Source: Saccharopolyspora flava | Lineage (GTDB): Bacteria > Actinomycetota > Actinomycetes > Mycobacteriales > Pseudonocardiaceae | NCBI RefSeq assembly: GCF_900116135.1 | Contig: NZ_FOZX01000006.1 | Location: 62,001-126,000, forward strand | Direction of reading: 5' to 3' | Length of the DNA stretch: 64,000 nt | In this document: piece after piece, positions 57,719 through 64,000 of the stretch | Position numbering within the stretch: position 1 is the first letter of the stretch | How the letters are laid out: every line of letters starts with the position of its first letter | The notes under the pieces: model-generated | The model's database searches: none | What the model was told of the DNA's origin: nothing | Seen by the model: the letters and a program-made list of their open reading frames with translations, nothing else | Translations under genes and position numbers: made by a program

Positions 57719-58867
57719 TCAGGCGCCCTCAGCGCGCGCCAGCTCGTGGCGCAGCAGGTCGTCGAAGGTGAACGTGCCCGTCGGCTGGTCGTCCTTGCCG
57801 AGCAGGTACAGGCGCTTGACCGCGACCAGCAGGCCCTCGGCCACCACGTCGCGGAACGACGGGTCGAGCAGCCGGTTGCGGTCGCCCTCGTTGGTCAGGT
57901 AGCCGAGCTCCATCCGGACCGCGGGCATGCGGGTCAGCCGGAGGACGTCCCAGGTCTTGGGGTGCGAGCGGCAGTCGCGCATGCCGGTGCGGGCCACGAT
58001 CTCGCGCTGCAGGAAACCGGCCAGCGCTTCCCCCACCGTCGAGGTGGTGCCGTTGCCGGTGCCGAAGTGGAAGCTCGCCACGCCGTCGGCCAGCGGCGAC
58101 GGGTTGGCGTCCAGGTGCAGCGACAGGAACATGTCGGCGCCCGCCTCGTTGGCGAACGCGGCGCGGTCGGCGTCGGGCGGGCAGGCGTTCGGCCCGCGCG
58201 TGATCAGCGCTTCCATGCCGGTGGCCACCATCCGGCCCTCCAGCCGGCGGGCCAGGTCCCAGGTCAGGTCGGCCTCGGAGACGTCGCCGACGGTGACCCC
58301 GCGGTCCGAACCGCCGTGGCCCGGGTCGATCACGATGCGCTTGCCGCGCAGCCGCGGACCGGCGCGGCGGACCTTCTCCTGCTCGCGCAGGAACACCGGC
58401 CGACCGCCGCGGACCTTGGGCGCGAGCTGCTTGAGGGCGCGCAGGGTGCCGGGGCCGCAGATGCCGTCCGGGGTGAGCCCGTAGTCGCGCTGGAAGCTGC
58501 GCAGCGCCTGCTCCGTCTCGGCGCTGAAGATGCCGTCCGGGCGTCCCGCGTCGTAGCCCAGCTCCAGCAGCCGCTCCTGCAGGGCGAACACGTCGTCGCC
58601 GCTGACCGGCTTGGACACCAGGAAGGCCAGCGAGCGGTCGCCGAGGCGCCAGCGGGCGTCGGTGAGCGCGCGGTAGGTGGCCGGCCCGACGACGCCGTCG
58701 GTGATCAGTCCGCGCTGCTGCTGGAATCCGCGTACCGCTTGTTCCACCGCTTCGTCGAAGATCGCGGGCCCCGGCCGACCGTTGGCCGGCAGCAGTCCCA
58801 GCGACGCAAGGGTGTTCTTGATCTCGGCAACGGCCGGACCGACGTCACCGCGGTGGAGCAGCTGCAT
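57719..58867 (-). CDS. cwlM: CwlM: amidase_3-fold regulator of peptidoglycan synthesis
   Basis: 382 residues from ATG 58867 with GAGGAG upstream; no signal peptide. Two peptidoglycan-binding repeats (~1-75 and ~85-150) precede an amidase_3 domain with IDPGHGGSDRG, the Glu of SEADL, SLHLDANPS and the final VRMELGYLTNEGD. Zn ligands and catalytic Glu thus seem present. The C-terminus PTGTFTFDDLLRHE is Thr-rich. In mycobacteria cytoplasmic CwlM, once phosphorylated by PknB near its C-terminus, activates MurA; absence of a signal peptide fits this role. Confidence 0.92.
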   Translation of the reverse strand: MQLLHRGDVGPAVAEIKNTLASLGLLPANGRPGPAIFDEAVEQAVRGFQQQRGLITDGVVGPATYRALTDARWRLGDRSLAFLVSKPVSGDDVFALQERLLELGYDAGRPDGIFSAETEQALRSFQRDYGLTPDGICGPGTLRALKQLAPKVRGGRPVFLREQEKVRRAGPRLRGKRIVIDPGHGGSDRGVTVGDVSEADLTWDLARRLEGRMVATGMEALITRGPNACPPDADRAAFANEAGADMFLSLHLDANPSPLADGVASFHFGTGNGTTSTVGEALAGFLQREIVARTGMRDCRSHPKTWDVLRLTRMPAVRMELGYLTNEGDRNRLLDPSFRDVVAEGLLVAVKRLYLLGKDDQPTGTFTFDDLLRHELARAEGA

Positions 58868-59085
58868 GCACTCCTCGCTCGATTCAGGCGTCGGCGAGAC
58901 ACCGACGCGGAGGATGATCGGGTTGCCCCGATGTTCTGCGTTTGCGGAGCGGGCCCGCTGCCGGCGGACCCGTCGGGTCATTGTGCCTTGCGCGCCGCAC
59001 CCCGGCGCTGCGGCCTACGAGCACCGGGTCGGACGTGCGACAACGGACCGTACACGATTGATCCCGCACGGCGGCGAAAACACGA

Positions 59086-59121
59086 ACCCGCCGTCACTGT
59101 CCTATCGACAAGACGGCGGGT
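59086..59121 (-). terminator. Intrinsic terminator downstream of trx
   Basis: ACCCGCCGTC (59086-59095) pairs with GACGGCGGGT (59112-59121). On the minus strand it is followed by TCGTGTTTTCG. It lies in the 314-bp cwlM-trx gap (58868-59181). Confidence 0.75.
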
Positions 59122-59181
59122 CCGCGTTATTCGGTTGCCCCGAAACGAGGCTGATTTCACAGCGAAATCACAGGTTTTCGA

Positions 59182-59508
59182 TCAGAGGTAGTCCTCGAGG
59201 TCCGACAGCAGCGCGGCCTTCGGCTTGGCGCCGACGATCTGCTTGACCGGCGCGCCGTCCTTGAAGACCAGCAGGGTCGGGACCGACATCACCTGGTAGT
59301 CGCGGGAGATGCTGGGGTTCTGGTCGATGTCGAGCTTCGCGACGGTGATCTTGTCGGCGTGCTCGTCGGCGATCTCCTCCAGCACCGGGGCGACCATCTT
59401 GCACGGGCCGCACCAGGTGGCCCAGAAGTCGACCAGCACGGGCTTGTCGCTGTCGAGAACGGTGCTCTTGAAGGAATCGGCGTCCACGGTCACGGTGTTG
59501 CCGGCCAT
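59182..59508 (-). CDS. trxA: Thioredoxin
   Basis: 108 residues from ATG 59508, with GGGAG 6 nt upstream; ATG 59514 is too close to the ribosome-binding site. Active site FWATWCGPCKM, cis-Pro loop MSVPTLLVF. It is reduced by the thioredoxin reductase encoded just upstream. Corresponds to mycobacterial trxC in position. Confidence 0.97.
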   Translation of the reverse strand: MAGNTVTVDADSFKSTVLDSDKPVLVDFWATWCGPCKMVAPVLEEIADEHADKITVAKLDIDQNPSISRDYQVMSVPTLLVFKDGAPVKQIVGAKPKAALLSDLEDYL

Positions 59509-59564
59509 GTTCATCTCCCTTGTGTTGAGAAGTGGGGTGGTCTGGGTGTCGGGGGTGGCGGGCC

Positions 59565-60545
59565 TCAGGCCCCGTAGCCGCCGCCGACCAGTTCGGAGGC
59601 GATCTCGGCCTGCGGGGTCTCGTTCTCGGCGAGCCAGCGCTCGGCGTCGATCGCGGCGGAGCAGCCGGACCCGGCGGCGGTGATGGCCTGCCGGTAGGTG
59701 TGGTCCACCAGGTCACCGCAGGCGAACACGCCGGGGATGCCGGTGTGCGTGCTGGGCTGCTGGACCTGCACGTAGCCCTCGTCGTCGAGGGAGACCTGGC
59801 CGCGCACCAGCTCGCTGCGCGGGTCGTGGCCGATGGCCACGAACATGCCGCTCACGGCCAGCTCGGAGGTCTCGTCGGTGACGGTGTCGCGCAGCTTCAG
59901 CGAGGCGACCTTGCCCTCGCCCTGCACCTCGTCGACGGCCTTGTTGGTCAGCCACTTGATCTTCTCGTTGGCCCGCGCGCGCTCCAGCATGATCTTGGAG
60001 GCGCGGAACTCCTCGCGGCGGTGGATGATCGTCACCGACTTCGCGAAGCGCGTCAGGAAGGTGGCCTCCTCCATCGCCGAGTCACCGCCGCCGATCACGG
60101 CGATGTCCTGGTCGCGGAAGAAGAACCCGTCGCAGGTCGCGCAGGCCGACACGCCGCGTCCGAGCAGCGTCTCCTCGCCCGGGACGCCGAGGTAGCGCGC
60201 CGCGGCACCCATCGCGAGGATGACCGCGCGGGCCTTGTACTCGACCCCGTTGGCGACGACGGTCTTGACGTCACCGGCGAGGTCGACGCGCTCGACGTCC
60301 TCGGTGCGCAGCTCGGCACCGAAGCGCTCGGCCTGGGAGCGCATCTGCTCCATGAGGTCGGGACCCATGATCCCGTCCTTGAACCCCGGGTAGTTCTCCA
60401 CCTCGGTGGTGGTCATCAAGGCGCCACCGAACTGGGTTCCCTCGAAGATCACCGGCTCCAGCTCTGCCCGGGCCGCGTACACCGCAGCGGTGTAGCCGGC
60501 CGGACCGGAACCAACGATGATCACGTTACGGACGTCGCTGGTCAC
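59565..60545 (-). CDS. trxB: Thioredoxin reductase
   Basis: 326 residues from GTG 60545 with AAGGGG upstream. FAD loop [17 protein letters not shown], redox-active disulfide [15 protein letters not shown] loop [14 protein letters not shown] and the FAD-binding end [16 protein letters not shown]. It is followed by trx with a 56-bp gap, the usual pair. Confidence 0.97.
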   Translation of the reverse strand: MTSDVRNVIIVGSGPAGYTAAVYAARAELEPVIFEGTQFGGALMTTTEVENYPGFKDGIMGPDLMEQMRSQAERFGAELRTEDVERVDLAGDVKTVVANGVEYKARAVILAMGAAARYLGVPGEETLLGRGVSACATCDGFFFRDQDIAVIGGGDSAMEEATFLTRFAKSVTIIHRREEFRASKIMLERARANEKIKWLTNKAVDEVQGEGKVASLKLRDTVTDETSELAVSGMFVAIGHDPRSELVRGQVSLDDEGYVQVQQPSTHTGIPGVFACGDLVDHTYRQAITAAGSGCSAAIDAERWLAENETPQAEIASELVGGGYGA

Positions 60546-60661
60546 CGTGCCCCTTCCCTCGTCGCGTCTGCGCCGCGCAAGGAGCGCGACCGTATTGGCA
60601 TCAACGCGATCCTATTCGGCGATGTTCCCGATCTCCGGGACCCGGTGCTGCAGCGCACAAC

Positions 60662-60700
60662 ACGCCCGATTCCTCCCACGATGCGAGAGGAATCGGGCGT
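60662..60700 (-). terminator. Hairpin between the anti-sigma factor gene and trxB
   Basis: ACGCCCGATTCCTC (60662-60675) pairs perfectly with GAGGAATCGGGCGT (60687-60700). On the minus strand it is followed by GTTGTG, not a true T-run, so it may be a terminator or a partial attenuator before trxB. Confidence 0.6.
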
Positions 60701-60758
60701 CGGGCGCTAGCTGCGGAGCGACCCGCACCGCCGAGCAAGGCGACCGCTCACCATCCCC

Positions 60759-61583
60759 TTAACCACCGAAGGTGCTGTCGGAGATCGTTGACGGGTTGCC
60801 GCTGCCGCAGTCGGGGCCGACCGCTAAGAGGCGGAACTTGCCGAGCCCGCCGCCGGGCAGCACCAGCAGTTGGGCGGGTTTGCCGTTGAGGGTGATCTCG
60901 CGGGCGCCCATCGGCTTGCCGCCGCGCACGCCGTTGGCCTGCAGGCAGCCGATCAGCTGCTGCGGGTCGGCGAGCGTGGACACGTACTGGTCCGAGGACA
61001 TGACCTGCGAGAACTGCTGTCCGTCGAGGTGCACCTGGTCACCGGCGAGGGCCAGCGGCCCGCCCTGGCTGCCCTGCTGCGGCGACGGGGCCTGCGGCTG
61101 CGCGGTGTTGCTGTCGCCGCCGGTGCCCGGCAGGACCGCGAAGATCACCGCCGCTGCGGCCGCGGCGACGCCCACGAGCCCGGCGCCGAGCGTCATCCGG
61201 CGGCGGCGACGTGCCTTGGCCGCGGCGAAGTCGACGACCTGACCACCGCTGCCTGCAGGGCCGCTGGTCGCAGCGGTCGACATCGTTGGCACCGGGCGGG
61301 TCGGGTCCTCCTCACCGCTCCGGGCGCGGACCTCGGCCTGCAGCGCCGCTTCGATGCTCGCCGAGACGTCGTCCGGGATGGTCAGCGGCGGCAGGTCGGC
61401 GAGGTCGGCGCTGGTGGCGTCCAGCGCGGCCATGATCTCCCGAGCCTCCGGGTCGGCCTCGACCTGGCGGCGCAATTCGTCGGCGGTCGGGCCGTCCAGC
61501 ACTCCCGCGTGCAGATCGGCCAGCAGGTCCAGGGACCAAGGTGGCCCCTGCGGCGCCCCCGCGCGCCGGCTCTCCCCGCTCAT
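60759..61583 (-). CDS. Anti-sigma-M factor-like membrane protein
   Basis: 274 residues from ATG 61583, overlapping the sigma gene by 4 bp (ATGA). The cytoplasmic N-terminal part (LLADLHAGVLDGPTADELRRQVEADPEAREIMAALD) is an anti-sigma-like helical domain without an obvious zinc motif. A membrane helix (~residues 131-153, LGAGLVGVAAAAAAVIFAVL) is followed by an extracellular domain with two Cys. By context it controls the adjacent sigma factor, as RsmA (Rv3912) does SigM in mycobacteria. Confidence 0.88.
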   Translation of the reverse strand: MSGESRRAGAPQGPPWSLDLLADLHAGVLDGPTADELRRQVEADPEAREIMAALDATSADLADLPPLTIPDDVSASIEAALQAEVRARSGEEDPTRPVPTMSTAATSGPAGSGGQVVDFAAAKARRRRRMTLGAGLVGVAAAAAAVIFAVLPGTGGDSNTAQPQAPSPQQGSQGGPLALAGDQVHLDGQQFSQVMSSDQYVSTLADPQQLIGCLQANGVRGGKPMGAREITLNGKPAQLLVLPGGGLGKFRLLAVGPDCGSGNPSTISDSTFGG

Positions 61584-62185
61584 CGTCCCTCCCGTCGACG
61601 CATTGCCATCGCGTCATCTGGGACGTTCGCATCTGCACTTGGGTTCCGCAGGTGCCCCAGAAGTTTCGCGAGCCTGGCTCGGCCGCGCGCGCACCGGCTC
61701 TTGACGGTGCCGTCGGCGACCCCGAGCATCGCGGCGGTTTCGGCCACCGAATACCCCTCCACATCGACCAGGACGATCGCGGAGCGCTGGTCCTCCGGGA
61801 GTTGGGCCAGCGCGTCCTGCACGGCCATTCTGGTGTCCTGATCGGCGATCGCGTCGCGCGGGACCGCCGGTTCGGGGCCGGTTTCCGGCAGCGGGACCGT
61901 GGGGCGCGCCTGGCGGCGGCGGATCCGGTCCAGGCAGGCGTTCACGACGATCCGGTGCAGCCACGTGGTGACCTGCGATTCGGCGCGGAACGACGCGGCG
62001 TTGCGGAAGGCCGAGATCATCGCGTCCTGCAGCGCGTCCGCCGCCTCGTCGGGGTCGCGCGTGGTCCGCAGCGCCACGGCCCACAGCCGATCTCGATGTC
62101 GGCGGAAGAGCTCGGAGAACGCATGCGGATCCCCGCTTGTGTGCGCCGCGATCAGCTCGGCGTCGGAAGGGACAGGGACAGACAC
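61580..62185 (-). CDS. sigM: ECF RNA polymerase sigma factor SigM
   Basis: 201 residues from GTG 62185. Region 2 is DPHAFSELFRRHRDRLWAVALRTTRDPDEAADALQDAMISAFRNAASF; region 4 is LPEDQRSAIVLVDVEGYSVAETAAMLGVADGTVKSRCARGRARL. The trxB-trx neighbourhood and adjacent anti-sigma factor identify it with SigM. In relatives SigM responds late in growth and to envelope or thiol stress. Confidence 0.95.
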   Translation of the reverse strand: MSVPVPSDAELIAAHTSGDPHAFSELFRRHRDRLWAVALRTTRDPDEAADALQDAMISAFRNAASFRAESQVTTWLHRIVVNACLDRIRRRQARPTVPLPETGPEPAVPRDAIADQDTRMAVQDALAQLPEDQRSAIVLVDVEGYSVAETAAMLGVADGTVKSRCARGRARLAKLLGHLRNPSADANVPDDAMAMRRREGR

Positions 62186-62266
62186 GGCTCAAGACAATAC
62201 TGACCGTGAGACGCCGCTAGGGCGGCGTGCGGAAATGTGACCGAATTCCGCTGCGTGCCCAGGAAA

Positions 62267-62302
62267 AAGCGGATGTGATCGTGACTTCGATCACATCCGC
62301 TT
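62267..62302 (-). terminator. Intrinsic terminator downstream of the pseudokinase gene
   Basis: A perfect 15-bp inverted repeat (62267-62281 with 62288-62302). On the minus strand it is followed by TTTCCTGGG after AAGCGG..CCGCTT, giving CTTTTTCC at the end. Confidence 0.85.
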
Positions 62303-62316
62303 CGTCGTTGTCGCCG

Positions 62317-63876
62317 TCAGGCCGCGCTGCCGGACACCGTGATCTCGTTGATCTTGGAGCTGAACTCGCCGCCCTCCTGCGAGAGCTGGGTGAGCACCAC
62401 CATGATCTTGCTGCTCGGCGCCACCGCCTCCAGCTTGATCGGCGTGTCCCCGGAGTTGAGGGTCGCACTGCCCAACAGCTTCGAGTCCATGCTCGGCGAG
62501 CCGTCGACCTGGCGGATCTCCACCTTGGAACCGGCGCTCGGCGAGTTGATGACGATCTGCTGCAGCACCGCCGGGCGCTCCAGGGTCAGCACGGCACCGG
62601 TGGCGGTGTTGATGCCGCCGGGACCCAGCTGCTGGTAGTAGCCGAAGGTCGACCAGTAGGTGCTCGGGTCGCCGTCGAAGAGGTTGTTGATCCGCGCCGG
62701 CGCGTCCGGCTGGCCCTGGGCGGTGAACGACTCGCCGCTCGCGATCTTCACCGGCGCCGCCTGCGGCGACGGTTGCTGGGCGGCGGTTCCCGGGTTGTTG
62801 CCGCTGATCACCGTGCCGGTGCCGCTGGACTGGTTCGACTCGGTGAAGATGCCGATCACGCCGACCGCGATCCAGCCGATCACCAGGATCGTCGCGACCG
62901 CGAGCACGCCGACGCTGACCGCGAGCTTCTTGTTCCGGGTCTTGTCCGGCTTCGGGTCCTCGCGCCGCCACACCTCGTTGGACTCGGCGGGCGGGGTGCC
63001 GTTGGACAGCGTGTTCGTCGGCTCGTAGGTCGCGTACTGCTCCAGCACCCGCAGCACGGCCGCGCCGGTGCGGACGCCGCCGGTGGTGCCGGTCGAGTCC
63101 GGGTTGCCCAGCGCGCGAACCGCGACGGTGGACAGCTCCATCGGCACGGTCGGGCGCAGCGTGCGCGGCGCGACGAGGTTCCCGTCCGGTCCGGTCGGTG
63201 CCGCGGGCAGCCCCTCGGGGGCGTCGCCCAGCGCCCAGCGTCCGGTCAGCAGCAGGTAGAGCGCGGCGCCGAGGCCGCGCACGTCGTCGCTGGAGGTGGC
63301 GTGCGCGAGCGGTCCCGGGAACGCCATCCGCACTTCGCCTTCCGGCGTGACCCGGATGCGCTGCGGGTGATCGGCGCCCAGCACGAGACCGGCGTGGTGC
63401 GCCGCCTCGACCGCCGCGGCCAGCGGCTGCATCAGCCGGGCAGCGGTCCCCGGCGGCAGCGGGCCCTCGGCGACCAGGTCCAGCAGATCGGTGCCGTGCG
63501 TCCACTCGGCGATGACCAGACCGAGGACCCCGGGCGGATCGCCTGCGGACGAGGTGACGACGTCGAGCACCCGCGCGACGCCGACGTGGTTGAAGGTGCT
63601 GGCGTGCATCGCGCGTTCCAGGGTGCGTCGCGCGTTGGTGGCGGCCTCGGCGTCCGCGCGATCCCCGACCAGGATCGTCAGCGCGACGTCGCGGCCCAGG
63701 ACTCCGTCCTTGGCACGCCACAGTTCGGCGTTGCAGCGATCATCGGAACCGACTTGGGAGAGCAGCCGGTACCGGCCGTGGTCCAAGACCCGGCCCGGTG
63801 TGAGCTGCTCCGGGGCGTCGGCTCCCGGTTCGTCGTCGCTGTCCGCCGCGATCCGCTCGGTGGGTTTGCTGGTCAC
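62317..63876 (-). CDS. Membrane pseudokinase of the MurJ/MviN system
   Basis: 519 residues from GTG 63876 with GGGAGAGGGAAG upstream. Residues ~25-290 have a kinase fold but lack the key residues: VALTIL replaces the VAIK Lys, ADHPQRIRV replaces HRDxxxxN, and RMAFPG replaces DFG. A Pro/Asn-rich linker and membrane helix (~315-345) follow, then an extracellular discoidin-like beta domain (NNLFDGDPSTYWSTF, LERPAVLQQIVINSP). In mycobacteria the same pseudokinase is fused to the lipid II flippase MviN/MurJ and binds FhaA after PknB phosphorylation; here it is a separate gene. Confidence 0.9.
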   Translation of the reverse strand: MTSKPTERIAADSDDEPGADAPEQLTPGRVLDHGRYRLLSQVGSDDRCNAELWRAKDGVLGRDVALTILVGDRADAEAATNARRTLERAMHASTFNHVGVARVLDVVTSSAGDPPGVLGLVIAEWTHGTDLLDLVAEGPLPPGTAARLMQPLAAAVEAAHHAGLVLGADHPQRIRVTPEGEVRMAFPGPLAHATSSDDVRGLGAALYLLLTGRWALGDAPEGLPAAPTGPDGNLVAPRTLRPTVPMELSTVAVRALGNPDSTGTTGGVRTGAAVLRVLEQYATYEPTNTLSNGTPPAESNEVWRREDPKPDKTRNKKLAVSVGVLAVATILVIGWIAVGVIGIFTESNQSSGTGTVISGNNPGTAAQQPSPQAAPVKIASGESFTAQGQPDAPARINNLFDGDPSTYWSTFGYYQQLGPGGINTATGAVLTLERPAVLQQIVINSPSAGSKVEIRQVDGSPSMDSKLLGSATLNSGDTPIKLEAVAPSSKIMVVLTQLSQEGGEFSSKINEITVSGSAA

Positions 63877-63960
63877 CTTCCCTCTCCCGCTCCTCCCGGT
63901 CCGCCTACGGGTTGCCCTCACGGAAGGAGACTTCGTAGACGAGGGTACGTGACGCGAAAG

Positions 63961-64000
63961 TCAGCGACGACGTAGCAAACCGGTGAGGCGCCCGATCGCC
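63961..64000 (-). CDS. Partial gene, probable C-terminus of MurJ/MviN lipid II flippase
   Basis: The minus strand entering the window reads AIGRLTGLLRRR and a TGA stop at 63961-63963. Such a basic end is usual after the last helix of MurJ, and murJ precedes this pseudokinase region in actinobacteria. Only 12 codons are visible, so the call is from position. Confidence 0.45.
   Translation of the reverse strand, partial: AIGRLTGLLRRR

Overview
The window is a high-GC actinobacterial chromosome segment centred on the replication origin. Gene content and order (dnaA-dnaN-gnd-recF-DUF721-gyrB-gyrA on one side; rpmH-rnpA-yidD-yidC-jag-rsmG-parA-parB on the other; then the DUF3566/tRNA-Ile/tRNA-Ala/cwsA/ppiA/crgA/srtE/trpG/pknB/pknA/pbpA/rodA/pstP/fhaB/fhaA block) match the Mycobacterium/Streptomyces origin neighbourhood. 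The presence of gnd between dnaN and recF, the Gly-Tyr-rich FhaA linker and the overall style suggest a Pseudonocardiaceae member such as Saccharopolyspora; the genus is inference, the phylum is secure.

Layout. 1-18.5 kb is accessory: a copper pair (YcnI-like, CopC-like); two large paralogous proteins that each join a HAD-like domain to a C-terminal region resembling the Dit1/PvcA isonitrile synthase family; an XRE/TPR regulator with a downstream phosphotransferase; a TetR regulator; a PLP-dependent alanine-racemase-like enzyme divergent from a flavin-dependent sugar oxidase across a perfect 25-bp operator-like palindrome; a NAD(P)-binding protein; and an IclR regulator. 18.9-35.4 kb is the conserved cell-wall/cell-division kinase cluster, with tRNA-Leu, tRNA-Ala, tRNA-Ile and a 38-residue DLW-39-type small protein between the last two tRNAs. 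35.5-48 kb is the replication block with oriC at 44.7-46.0 kb. 48.5-54.3 kb is the rpmH-to-parB block with five perfect parS sites. 54.4-64 kb holds a Ddl-like ligase, an aminotransferase, a GNAT protein, CwlM, thioredoxin/thioredoxin reductase, anti-sigma/sigma-M and a MurJ-partner pseudokinase, ending in what is probably the last 12 codons of murJ.

How it works together. DnaA acts at oriC; ParA/ParB with parS segregate the origin; GyrA/GyrB, DnaN and RecF serve replication. PknA/PknB and PstP control RodA-PbpA, and (from work on mycobacterial orthologues) FhaA, CwlM and the MurJ pseudokinase, so both ends of the window carry parts of one phospho-signalling circuit for peptidoglycan synthesis. 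CrgA, CwsA and SrtE add septum and cell-surface functions.

Most notable beyond standard annotation: (i) a ~210-bp dispersed element present twice (8.5 kb and 51.1 kb) in which two separate helices change by paired, compensatory substitutions, so it probably acts as structured RNA or structured single-stranded DNA; (ii) the two HAD plus Dit1/PvcA-like fusion proteins; (iii) three copies of a perfect long palindrome built on GAAGTTTTCATGAAAACTTC; (iv) several DnaA-box clusters outside oriC; (v) a Ddl-like enzyme with an altered metal-binding motif.
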